The notes below the pieces were generated by a model that worked only from the letters and a program-made list of their open reading frames with translations, was not told the DNA's origin and did no database searches. This document shows positions 8,533 to 17,792 of a stretch of 64,000 nucleotides of DNA, in pieces (the stretch's first letter is position 1; every line of letters begins with the position of its first letter). The position numbers and the translations under genes are program-made. The DNA comes from Chamaea fasciata (Eukaryota; Chordata; Aves; Passeriformes; Sylviidae). The DNA lies in the NCBI GenBank assembly GCA_029207755.1, contig JARCOQ010000229.1, positions 10,001-74,000 of the forward strand. The letters are read 5' to 3'.

Positions 8533-8578
8533 CTGGCCGCTGCCAGCCTGAGCCACGACAACCTCACAAGCAGACCAC
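8533..8578 (-). other. Putative 46-nt exon, module copy 2 (minus)
   Basis: Identical in sequence and splice sites to 6589-6634. Confidence 0.55.
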
Positions 8579-8676
8579 CTGAAATAAAACAAAAATCAAC
8601 AGTGGATGGTTAGACTTGAGCCAGAAATGGAGAGCGGAGCAACAACAACAGCTGCTGTCCACCAGTGAATGCTCAC

Positions 8677-8718
8677 CTGGCCCGCTTCTCCTGGACTGCC
8701 AATATCCTGCATAAGCTC
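8677..8718 (-). other. Putative 42-nt exon, module copy 2, second (minus)
   Basis: Identical in sequence and splice sites to 6733-6774. Confidence 0.55.
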
Positions 8719-8796
8719 CTAAAAACAAAGACAAAGGTCAGGGCTGTATCAGAGCCACCATTTACACCTCCCCTGCAAAGACCGACAGGGACTGAC

Positions 8797-8859
8797 CTTC
8801 TCGGGGGAACCGATGAATCCCACAGGGGCTGCTCTGCCACAGGGTTATTCCATCTGCAT
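8797..8859 (-). other. Putative 63-nt exon, module copy 2 (minus)
   Basis: Equivalent to 6853-6915 with the same acceptor and donor. The central part differs (minus CCTGTGGGATTCATCGG here against CCTATGGGTGGCGTCGG), a clustered substitution patch inside otherwise near-identical duplicates. Confidence 0.55.
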
Positions 8860-10338
8860 CTGAAAGAAAGTTAGGACAAGAGTCAAAGGGCTGCAGGATA
8901 ACTTGACAGCTCCACACATCTTGGGTCAATCTACAGATCCCACCTAGAAGCCAATGCACCCTGCATTTCAAATTTGTCCTATTACCCCTACACCCAGCTG
9001 TGCTGCAGGGCAGAGCAGCTCCGGGCCAAATACACACCCACACCCGTGACACAAGACGCAACAAACAAAGGGACGCGACAGGGAAAGAAAACTCTCGATG
9101 AGAGGAATGACCCTGAGGACCGAGAGAACTCGGGAGCAGATGACCGAGGTAAGCTGAAAGGAGAGCTGACCGGGCTCAGAGAAACCTGCAGGAAAAAAGA
9201 TGCTAAGGGGATGACTTATCCCAAGAACCGCAAAGATGAACACTCGAGAATGCTCCGGTCACACTCTGCTACCTAGCTATGCATTCTTACAAGTCCTAAT
9301 CCACCGGAATGGATGCTGGTGGTGCTCGGCTGTCAGTACAGCTCAGAACAAGACCTGGAAAGACATTGGACTGGATGCTTCTGAAGAGAGATACGATGCC
9401 CATGCCTGCCCGAGCTCCCGAGTCGATGGTCCGAGGGCATTGGCACCTGGCCGAGGAACTGAGAGTCCTAAGAGGCTAAGAGGGATACCAGGGTTTTTGG
9501 TAGGCCCCTTGAAGGGCTAAGGCAAAAGACATGAAACAAAGAGTGCGCAACAAACGAGGGACACGACAAGCACCGGGACTGCTCTGCCCTGCACACCTCA
9601 GTGGAGAGATCAAAAGGGAGACTTTCCCTGTAGGAAGCCTAAGGGGCCGCTTCTTGGATGGCCCCGTCTCCAAACCCCCGCCCGGTGGAAAGCCGACCCG
9701 GCCCCCCGCTTTCGTCCCCTCCGTGGCTCGGAGCCCTCCACTTATCTCTCAGACATCTGGAGATGCAGAATCCTGGCAGGTGAAAAGGAAGGCCGCCTCT
9801 CCCTCAGGGAAATTCCTGCTAACACCAGGTTGCTCTCTCTTAGTCAGCTGCAATAAAGAAAAGCAAACATCACTGTGTGGTCTTAGCACCGCATCGCCCA
9901 AAACCGAACAATTCTGCTACCCACCGCCTCTTGAGAACGCCTGGGTGCTCGGGCCCGCTGCCTCGGCCGTGCTTGGAGGGTGATGGCATCGTCAGGGGGT
10001 AGGTCTGGATTAAGAGCAGACAAGGGATTTGACATTGCTGATACTTGAGAGGACGCTCGCTCCTCCTCTCCTCCCTGCCTCCCCGACTCCTCAGCCGTTA
10101 TCAAAAAGACTACCTGGAAAGCAGCTTCAAACGGAGAAATCGAGGCTTGATCACACAGTCCTGTAATGCTTCTGAAGGGCTCCAAAGAGAGGGACCCGGT
10201 CCATCACCTCATTGGAGAAGGGACTTCAGCATAATGACAGCAGACTGCCTAAAACAGACAAAAATACAACCTTAGAGTTGCACCAGATATTGAGACCTGA
10301 GTGATAACAGCTGCTTCCATCCACCGGACAATGCTCAC

Positions 10339-10380
10339 CTGGGCCGCTTCACCTGGACTGCCAATATCCCTCTTTACCTC
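10339..10380 (-). other. Putative 42-nt exon, module copy 3 (minus)
   Basis: The acceptor TTTTTTTTTAG precedes GAGGTAAAGAGG, and the exon ends GCGGCCCAG at donor GTGAGCATTGTC. Frame 1 is fully open. Exon length and ends are conserved despite internal substitutions relative to copies 1 and 2. Confidence 0.6.
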
Positions 10381-10470
10381 CTAAAAAAAAAGACAAAAAA
10401 CAACGCTGTAACACAGTCATCATTTACACTGCCCCGGCAAAGGCAAACTGGGACTGACTTAAGCACATAC

Positions 10471-10519
10471 CCTCTTGGCTGCTGGTATCCACGACCGGGA
10501 CATTTCACAAGCGGGCCAC
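10471..10519 (-). other. Putative 49-nt partner exon, module copy 3 (minus)
   Basis: The acceptor TTCTTATTTTTAG precedes GTGGCCCGC, and the exon ends CAAGAGG at donor GTATGTGC. It belongs to the GTGGTC family but has lost the usual CCAG|GTGGGT donor and appears to use a GTATGT a few bases further on. Confidence 0.5.
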
Positions 10520-10614
10520 CTAAAAATAAGAAAACAAACAGCAGATATTAGATTTTCACCAGAAACTGAGACCTGAGCAACAGCAACCGGTTCTGTCCGC
10601 AGATCAATGCTCAC

Positions 10615-10656
10615 CTTGCACGCTTCACCTTCACCGCCAACATCCTGCTTTACCTC
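10615..10656 (-). other. Putative 42-nt exon, module copy 3, second (minus)
   Basis: The acceptor TCTCTATTTTTAG precedes GAGGTAAAGCAGG, and the exon ends GTGCAAG at donor GTGAGCATTGAT. It has the 42-nt length with an open frame 1 and several substitutions relative to its siblings. Confidence 0.6.
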
Positions 10657-10750
10657 CTAAAAATAGAGACAAAGAAACAGGCAGTAACAAGGGCACCAAT
10701 TACACTGGCCCTGCAAAGACAAACTGCAACTGACGTAAGCTGACACCTAC

Positions 10751-10795
10751 CTGGCCGCTGGAATCCACAAACAGGACATCTCAAAACCAGACCAC
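10751..10795 (-). other. Putative 45-nt partner exon, module copy 3, second (minus)
   Basis: The acceptor TTTTTTTTTTTCAG precedes GTGGTCTGG, and the exon ends GCGGCCAG at donor GTAGGTGTC. Frame 1 hits TGA at codon five. Confidence 0.6.
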
Positions 10796-10894
10796 CTGAA
10801 AAAAAAAAAAAACCCAACAGTGAATGGTTACAGTTGCACAAGAAATTGACACCGGAGAAATAACAACTGCTTCTGTTCACCGGTCCATGCTCAC

Positions 10895-10936
10895 CTTGCC
10901 CGCTTCTTCTGGACTGCCAATATCCTGCATTAGCTC
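10895..10936 (-). other. Putative 42-nt exon, module copy 3, third (minus)
   Basis: The acceptor TTTGTTTTTAG precedes GAGCTAATGC, and the exon ends GGGCAAG at donor GTGAGCATGGAC. It is the closest sibling of 6733-6774. Confidence 0.6.
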
Positions 10937-11014
10937 CTAAAAACAAAGACAAAGGTCAGGGCTGTAACAGAGGCACCATTTACACCTCCCCTGCAAAGAC
11001 CGACTCAGACTGAC

Positions 11015-11077
11015 CTTCTCGGGAGAACCGACTCCACCGATAGGGGTTGCTCTGCCACAGGTTTAATCAGTCTGCAT
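11015..11077 (-). other. Putative 63-nt exon, module copy 3 (minus)
   Basis: The acceptor CTAACTTTCTTTCAG precedes ATGCAGACTG, and the exon ends CCGAGAAG at donor GTCAGTCTG. Length and both edges are identical to the two other copies; frame 1 again stops at codon five. Confidence 0.6.
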
Positions 11078-11860
11078 CTGAAAGAAAGTTAGGACAAAAG
11101 TCAAAGGGCGGAAGGATAACTTGACAGCACCAGGCATCTTGTGTCAATCTACAGATAGAACCTAGAAGCCAATAGACCCCGCACTTCAAATTTGTCCTAT
11201 TACCCCTACACCCAGCTGTGCTACAGGGCAGGGCAGAGCAGCGCTGGGCCAAATACACACCCACACCCGTGACGCAAGACGCAACAAACGAGGAGACACG
11301 ACAGGGAAAGAAAAAATCTCGAAGAGAGGAATGACCCTGAGGACCGAGAGAACTCGGGAGGAGATGATCGAGGTAAGACGGATGGAGAGCTGACCGGGCT
11401 CAGAGAAACCTGCAGGAAAAAAGACACTAAGGGGATGACTTATCCCAAGAACTGCAAAGATGGACGCTCGAGAATGCTCCGGTCAGAATCCTCTCCCTAG
11501 CTTTGCATCCTTACAAGTCCTAATCCACCGGAATGGATCGTGGTGGTGCTTGGCTGTCAGTACAGCTCAGAACAAGACCTGAAAAGACAGTAAACTGGAT
11601 GCTTCTGAAAATAAATGCGATTCCCATGCTGGCCTGAGCTCCCGAGTCGATGGTTTGATGGTATCGGCGCCTGGCCGAGGAACTGAGGGACCGGAGATGC
11701 TAAAAATGATGCCGGGATTTTGATGGCCCCTTGAAAAGCCACAGAAAATGACATGAAATTGAAGACACTCAAAAGACACAGAGTGCACAACAGACAACTG
11801 ACAGGACATGCACCGGGACTGGACTGCCCTGCACCACAGCATTGGGATCAAAATTAATGC

Positions 11861-12580
11861 TTCCCCTTGACAGCTAACGGGATCGCTGAGTGGGGCTGGA
11901 CGACGCTGCGCGCCGGACCGCACGATGCGGACGGGGACCGTTCTGCCTTGCGTGCCCCGTAGTTACTATTGAAGTATAGCCGTTCCCTTCGGCTGTCCTA
12001 AGTGGCCCCTTAAGGGACACCCCTGTCCCCTCTGGTAGCTGTTAAACCGGACCCATAAATTTCTGACACCCCTGTCGTCCTATCTCGAGGCCGTGGCCCC
12101 TGACTTATCTTTGAGATGACCGGTAAGGTGAATCCACGTTGGACTGGAAATAAGTCTGTCTCAGAAGGCCCTCCGATCGCCGATTAGCCTCTTAGCTAAG
12201 AAAAAGAAAAATTAAAATCGATGCGCGAATTTAGCGGCACGTGCGCCGAATCCCGAGGGGGCGGCCGCTCGCCCTCGCCTAAGCGTGCCCGGGTCCTCGA
12301 GTCTGTGGCTTCGTCCCGCATCTAAGCCTAGGGCTGTTACAATGTCCGGTACCTGAGTTAGCAGGGGGCAAAACTGTAGGGCAGGTCTGTGAGCAAAACT
12401 TAGGTGCTCACATTTACGTATCTTAGGTGCTCTTCTGTGCTATAAGACGCATAAATGCAGCTGCTATTACTTGCAAAAAAGCCTTGGGGGAGGCCCTCAA
12501 ATACAGGTCGTTCCTCATTTTGCTGCCTTCAAAACCTGCTAACTCTCAACCGGGTACCCTGAACGTGGTCCTCGCCTTAC
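11861..12580. other. Unique CpG-rich segment upstream (minus) of the modules
   Basis: This stretch holds no repeat match to the modules. It is CpG-rich at 11,890-11,940 and 12,215-12,320, including GCGGCCGC (NotI) at 12261-12268. It most likely represents intron or 5' exon sequence of the minus-strand unit. I could not pair acceptors and donors here with confidence, and no RNA gene is recognised. Confidence 0.4.
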
Positions 12581-12709
12581 CGATCGGAAGCCTGGATCTC
12601 GGTCGTTGCCTCTGACGTGTACAGTAGCCCTTTTGAGGTGACAAATCTTCTGAAAGAATCTGGAAGATCGTGCTGGATGTGACCTATAACTTCAGGAGTA
12701 GTGCTCCTC
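12581..12709 (-). other. Putative second exon of the minus unit, 129 nt
   Basis: On minus the acceptor TTCTCATTTTCTTTTAG is followed by GAGGAGCACT. The exon ends CCGATCG at donor GTAAGGCG, giving 129 nt. It starts with GAGGAG, recalling the GAG start of the 42-nt exon family. It is the first plausible exon after the promoter-proximal donor at 12921. Confidence 0.45.
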
Positions 12710-12921
12710 CTAAAAGAAAATGAGAACAAACCCAGAAATTACAAAAGCGCCTTTCCTCCCCTGAAGGTGCAAACAAAACCCCTGAACTTAAATACTCCCT
12801 GTATTTGATAGCATCTTCTTTGTAGTGTCCTCAAAGCTCCTGTTATTTGTAGGTGCCCAAAAACACCTAACAAAAATAAGCTAATAGAGCCTCTTCGCTG
12901 AAATGAGAGGAGAGCTCTTAC

Positions 12922-12945
12922 CCTGGCTGATTCCCAGGAGGGAAT
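12922..12945 (-). other. Putative first exon of the minus unit
   Basis: On minus, about 25-30 bp beyond the TATA-like element at 12970-12977, a short segment ends AATCAGCCAGG at donor GTAAGAG. The exact start is inferred from usual TATA-to-start spacing. The layout mirrors the short first exon on the plus side. Confidence 0.45.
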
Positions 12946-12969
12946 GAAGCCCCTTGGCAAAAGCTGGGG

Positions 12970-13051
12970 TTAATATACCCCTGATTGGGCCCGCGCCTCG
13001 TTCCCAGAATGCCCGGGAAAAGGGAGGAGGCAACTCCCACGGGGTATAAAA
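12970..13051. promoter_or_regulatory. Compact divergent promoter: TATA box on each strand
   Basis: On plus, TATAAAA lies at 13045-13051. On minus, TATATTAA lies at 12970-12977 inside the near-palindrome GGGGTATATTAACCCC. Between them are an inverted CCAAT box (ATTGG, 12984-12988), a GC-rich stretch (12989-13000) and TTCCCAGAATGC (13001-13012), which matches the core of the ZNF143/SBS promoter motif. On both sides a strong splice donor follows about 45-50 bp beyond TATA. The two inferred start sites would be about 130 bp apart, so the factors in the middle could serve both units. Confidence 0.65.
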
Positions 13052-13074
13052 GCTCTCGAAGGAGCTGCAGCTGT

Positions 13075-13099
13075 TTGGCTCCTCTGACTCAAATGCAAG
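13075..13099 (+). other. Putative first exon of the plus unit
   Basis: Starting about 25-30 bp after TATAAAA, the sequence GGCTCCTCTGACTC is pyrimidine-rich, recalling 5'TOP leaders. It is followed by AAATGCAAG and the donor GTAAGTAC at 13100. An ATG sits six bases before the donor, so a coding start cannot be excluded, but nothing downstream supports a long frame. The unit would run rightward into the tandem array. Confidence 0.5.
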
Positions 13100-13106
13100 G
13101 TAAGTA

Positions 13107-14925
13107 CAGGGCTTGATAGAGAAAAAAACTCCTTGGGGTAATAATGCTATTTTTCTGTTTTGGCTGTAATGACTTCAGGCTAGAGGGCAAAAATAAAACT
13201 TAGCGTTTTAGTAACATAGCAAGATAGTAATTTGGGTAATTTGCTGTTGACGGGGGTAATTATTCCTGGGTGACTGCAATTAGTATTCCACAAGTGACTA
13301 AGTAGGATGACAAAGAACAGTAAGATTATGAATGGTGTAAGGCTCATTAGCACCTCTAAGTAAGTATATCAATGTATTAATTACAAAGGAGAAAAAGAAT
13401 AAACTCCCAGGTGGTGTTAAGCTTATATATACGCCTGGATTGCTCCCGTCTGAGATAGGTGTTACCGGGGTACCCGTTCGAGTGCAACTGAAGTCCAATT
13501 TTAAATCCTTAAAATGCTGAAAAAGGCACGGGTTCCTTCAATTTAAAATTAGCATATGGGCAGTTACCTCTGCTTAAACTGTGACGTGGAAAATAAATGG
13601 CTTGTGCCCCTTAACTTAATCTCCTAAAATTTTTGGAAAAGAGGAGTTTCCTTCAGTTTAAGTCTCTCCAGGGAGGAGAAAAAAGGGGAGTGTTCCCTAA
13701 AATTCAAGCCCTTAAAAAGCAGAGACAGCTAGGCCCCTCTGAACTAGCACCTCCCCACAGGGGTGTGCCCAGGAAACCCTCTGAAGACAGGGGGCATTGT
13801 GGGATGAGGTCGAGAAAGGTCCCGCAGATTGTTCGTTCCCCTGCGTGACCCTTCGTCTGCCTGTGAAACGCTGGGGTGCTAGGCTTCCGTTCTGTGGGAG
13901 AGAACTGTTCTTCTTGTGGCCGGTGGCCGAGATGGAAGTTCTATCCCCAGAATTCCTTCCCAGAAGTCCTAAGTTTGTAATTATTTAGGAAATTTTTCCC
14001 AGACTGTAAGCAATTACCAGAAATATTTACTTAGGAATCCTTACTGAATGGTGTTTCTGTTGAGGTCTTCTACGTGTCCCTTAAGGAGCCAGGGGGGTTG
14101 CCAGGTGACTTATGTCTAATCCTGACCGGCCCGGAGCAAACCGGAGTCCTGCTGCCGGTGGCTGGTCCACCCTAAATTACAGTAACATATTAATGTAATT
14201 TATAAAAATTCCCTTTGCCTACTAAACAAATTTTCCAGGATGATCCAGGGAAGAGATCTGCTCCATCCTTAGTTTGGCAAATGCCAGTTCTGAGATCCAT
14301 CTAGGCAGAAAACTACTACAAGTATTTGCTTGGTTTTTACTACATCTAGCTGTATGATGAAAATAGATTAATGGTCATTAGGTAAAACCTTTTCAGAGGG
14401 CAAAATATTTCACACAGATCCCATTTTGACAGTATGGCAGTTTTGGGGATTAGGAATCCCATCCATAGAAGACATCAAAGAAATGATACTTTGCAAATTG
14501 ATATTTAGAAATTGTCTTAGAGATGTTATAACTTAACATTCTAACATTATGAAATAGAATGGTTTTGGCATGTTGAAACTGGGTGATTCTGGTATTCCAG
14601 AACCCATCCCGTATTTTGCAATGGAGACTTTGAAACGTACATGTTTAATACTTTGAAACCGGGTGAACACCTATATGAAATCCAGGCAGAGTAATGTTTT
14701 GGAATCTAGATGGAGAAAGATGAGGGTTGTAGCAATGTTGCAAGCAGATTGACGGACATCTTATAAAAACGACATGTAACTGCTTTCAAATTAGGGGAGT
14801 TACTTTTTTCAATCTAGGGCAGGCAGGATTTTTAGGGTCAGAGGAGAAGTCTCCCTCCAAAAATTAGCAATAGAAGAATATTTCACCCAAACCCAATAAA
14901 CCGAAACTAGGATGCAGGGAGGGTA
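13107..14925 (+). other. Single-copy segment between promoter and array (probable intron)
   Basis: AT-richer, non-repetitive DNA with no credible ORF. Acceptor-like sites on plus include CTGTAATGACTTCAG ending near 13180 and CACCTCCCCACAG ending at 13760. The latter precedes a GTGTGCCC..GAGAAAGGTCCC stretch that could be an exon with a weak donor. No transposable element or RNA gene is recognised. Toward 14,870-14,930 the first array-like words appear. Confidence 0.4.
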
Positions 14926-15982
14926 CATACTACCAACGGACTATAAAAACAGACATCAGGACCCTAAGGGGGTGACTTAACTCTCCCACAAAAAGAACAT
15001 CCAGTCAAGTCTAAGGCATTCTACATGGAACTAGACTTCTGGAAAATAGAATTCTGAATGCATCAGCATTGTCCCAAGACCCATGCTACTAGAAGCAGAA
15101 TCCCAGACTGGCCGTGGAGTGCCAATCACCTCCTAAAAACTGAAATCAGGAATGTGATCGGGTGAGTCCAGCTTGCCACAGAAAAGGGCCACCGATCTTG
15201 AACAGAGCGCTATGCCCAGGAGTGGACTTATGCCATCTACAATTCTAAACATACCTGCACTTCTCCCAGAGCCAAGCTGCCAGAAGCTGGAACCCTAACT
15301 GTCCTTGGAGTGCCAAATGTCTCCTACAACCGAACATTACGAACTTCGAGAAGTGAGTTTATGTTCCATCAGAAGAGAACCACCGTTCCTGCACAGAACT
15401 CTCAGCCACGGAGTGGGCTGCTAAATGATAAAATTAAGTTCAGCACAGGACATCTGCCAGATCCAAGCTCCCAGAAGCTGGAACCCTTACTGTCCTTGGA
15501 GTGCCAAATCTATCCTATGAACTGACATCAGGAGCCTGATGGGGAGAGTTTAGGTTCCCACGAATGACAGCCACCTTTCCTTCAGAGAGCTCTGTGCCCG
15601 GGAGTGGGCTTCTGCCACTTAGAATTCTGAACACCACACTTACTCCCAGATCCACGCTGTCAGTAGATGGAACCGTGGCTCCCATTAGACGATCAAATGC
15701 CTCCTTAAAACTGAAAATCTGAACCAGGAGAGTGTGCTTAGTATCCCCAGAAAAGGGGACAACGTTCCTGCACAGAGCTCTGAGCCAAGGAGTGAGCTTC
15801 TGCAACTTGAAAGTCGGAACACTGCTGCACTTGTCCCATGGCCAAGCTGCTAGAATTGGGAGCCCCAACTGTCCTTCAAGTGCCAAATGTCTCCTACCAC
15901 CTGACATGAGGAACCTGGTGCGGCCAGTTTAGCTTCCCACCGAACAGAGCCACCGCTGCTGCACAGAACTCCCTGCCCCGGA

Positions 15983-16455
15983 GTGGGCTTCTGCCTGCTA
16001 AAAATAAGTTCAGCACGAAACTTCTGCCAGATCCAAGCTGCCAGAAACTGGAACCCTTACTGTCCTTGGAGTGCCAAATGTCTCCTACAACCTGACATTA
16101 GGAACTTAGGGAGTGAATTCAGCTTCCCCCAAAAGAGATCCACTGTTCCTGCAAATAGCTCTGTTCCCCGGAGTGGGCTTCTGCCACTTGAAAGTCAGAA
16201 CACTGCTGCACTTCTCCCATGGCCAAGCTGCTAGAATCTGGAGCCCCAACTGTCCTTCGAGTGCGAAATGTCTCCTACCACCTGACATGAGGAACCTGGT
16301 GCGGGCAGTTTAGCTTCCCACCGAACAGAGCCACAGCTGCTGAACAGAACTCCTAGCCCCAGAGTGGGCTTCTGCCTACTAAAAATAAGTTCAGCACAGG
16401 ATATCTGCCAGATCCAAGCTGCCAGATGCTGGAACCCTAACTGTCCTTGGAGGGC
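15983..16455 (+). repeat. Local duplication, copy A (offset 1,337 bp)
   Basis: About 473 bp here recurs at 17320-17792 with no difference that I can see, although neighbouring monomers differ. The offset equals seven monomers of 191 bp, so unequal exchange or conversion in register is likely. Confidence 0.85.
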
Positions 16456-17319
16456 CAAATGTCTCCAACAACCTGACATCAGGAACCTGATGAGGTGAGT
16501 CCAGATTCCCACACAAAAGGGGTGACACTTCCTGCACAGAACTATCTGCCCCAGAGTGGGCTGCGAACTGATAAAATTAAGTTCAGCACAGGACATCTGC
16601 CAGATCCAAGCTCCCAGATGCTGGAACACTTACTGTCCTTGGAGGGCCAAATCTATCCTATAAACTGAAATCAGGAGCCTCATCGGGGGAGTTTAGTTTC
16701 TCACAGAAAAGACCCACCGTTGCTGCACAGAACTCTCTGCCCTGGAGTGGGCTTCTGCCTGCTAAAAATAAGTTCAGCATAGGATATCTGCCAGATCCAA
16801 GCTGCCAGAAGCTGAAACGCTTACTGTCCTTGGAGTGCAAAATGTCTCCTACAACCTGACATTATGAACTTCGGGGGGTGAGTTTAGTTTCCCACAGAAG
16901 AGAGCCACTGTTCCTGCACAGCGCTCTGTGCCCGGGAGTGGGCTTCTGCCACTTAGAATTCTGAACAGTGTACTTACTCCCACAACCAAGCCGCCATGAA
17001 GCTGAAACCCGGGCTGCCCTTAGACTGCCAAACACCTCCTGCAAATTGACATCAGGAACTTGGAGGGGTGAGTTTAGCTTCCCACAGAAGAGATCCACTG
17101 TTCCTGCACAGAGCACTGTGCCCGGGAGTGGGCTTCTGCCACTTTCAATTCGGAACACTGCTGCATTTCTCCCACAGCCAATCTCCCAGAAGCTGAAACC
17201 CTTACTATCCTGCGAGTGCCAAATGTCTCCTACAACCTGACATCAGGAACCTGATGGGCTCAGTTTAGACTCCCACAGAAAAGGGGCGACAGTTCCTGCA
17301 CAAAGCCCTCTGCCCCTGG

Positions 17320-17792
17320 GTGGGCTTCTGCCTGCTAAAAATAAGTTCAGCACGAAACTTCTGCCAGATCCAAGCTGCCAGAAACTGGAACCCTTACTGT
17401 CCTTGGAGTGCCAAATGTCTCCTACAACCTGACATTAGGAACTTAGGGAGTGAATTCAGCTTCCCCCAAAAGAGATCCACTGTTCCTGCAAATAGCTCTG
17501 TTCCCCGGAGTGGGCTTCTGCCACTTGAAAGTCAGAACACTGCTGCACTTCTCCCATGGCCAAGCTGCTAGAATCTGGAGCCCCAACTGTCCTTCGAGTG
17601 CGAAATGTCTCCTACCACCTGACATGAGGAACCTGGTGCGGGCAGTTTAGCTTCCCACCGAACAGAGCCACAGCTGCTGAACAGAACTCCTAGCCCCAGA
17701 GTGGGCTTCTGCCTACTAAAAATAAGTTCAGCACAGGATATCTGCCAGATCCAAGCTGCCAGATGCTGGAACCCTAACTGTCCTTGGAGGGC
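17320..17792 (+). repeat. Local duplication, copy B
   Basis: Second copy of 15983-16455. Homology breaks on the right near the GGAGGG word (GGCCAAATG in copy A, GGCTAAATG here). Confidence 0.85.

Larger units (their letters stand above)
8344..10235. repeat. Tandem module copy 2 (about 1.94 kb)
   Basis: This is the second copy of the module, carrying the same exon set displaced by 1,944 bp. The exon corresponding to 6311-6355 is not intact: near 8,308 an acceptor-like CTAAAAC complement remains, but the flanking donor is gone, placing the duplication joint around 8,300-8,345. Confidence 0.88.
10270..11860. repeat. Tandem module copy 3, more diverged, with one extra exon pair
   Basis: This copy aligns with copies 1 and 2, but with clear divergence and a 276-bp insertion equal to one extra 42+45-nt exon pair. 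It therefore has three 42-nt exons (10339, 10615, 10895), two partner exons (10471, 10751) and the 63-nt exon (11015). Homology to the copy 1 segment near 7,140-7,680 continues until about 11,860 and then stops. Confidence 0.8.
3585..12945 (-). ncRNA. Minus-strand multi-mini-exon transcription unit (putative, probably noncoding)
   Basis: At least fifteen short segments between 6.0 and 11.1 kb have T-rich 3' splice sites ending CAG/TAG upstream and GTGAGC, GTGGGT, GTAAGT or GTAGGT donors downstream, all on the minus strand. They follow a promoter-like TATA element at 12970-12977 and precede AATAAA signals at 3585-3636. Exons are 41-63 nt and introns mostly about 90-130 nt. Several 42-nt exons share an open frame of the type E-V/L-K/M-Q/R-D-I-G-S. 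However, neighbouring exons of 44, 46 or 49 nt and in-frame stops (for example TAG ending the 6453-6494 exon) break any long frame, so I favour a noncoding or decayed gene. Ends and full exon composition are inferred; splicing has not been demonstrated. Confidence 0.5.

Noticed and set aside
7030..9520. Pairs of identical 91-100-residue ORFs in the two modules taken as conserved proteins
   Set aside because: Identity is explained by the recent 1.94-kb duplication; the DNA outside the frames is equally identical and splice sites cut through the frames.
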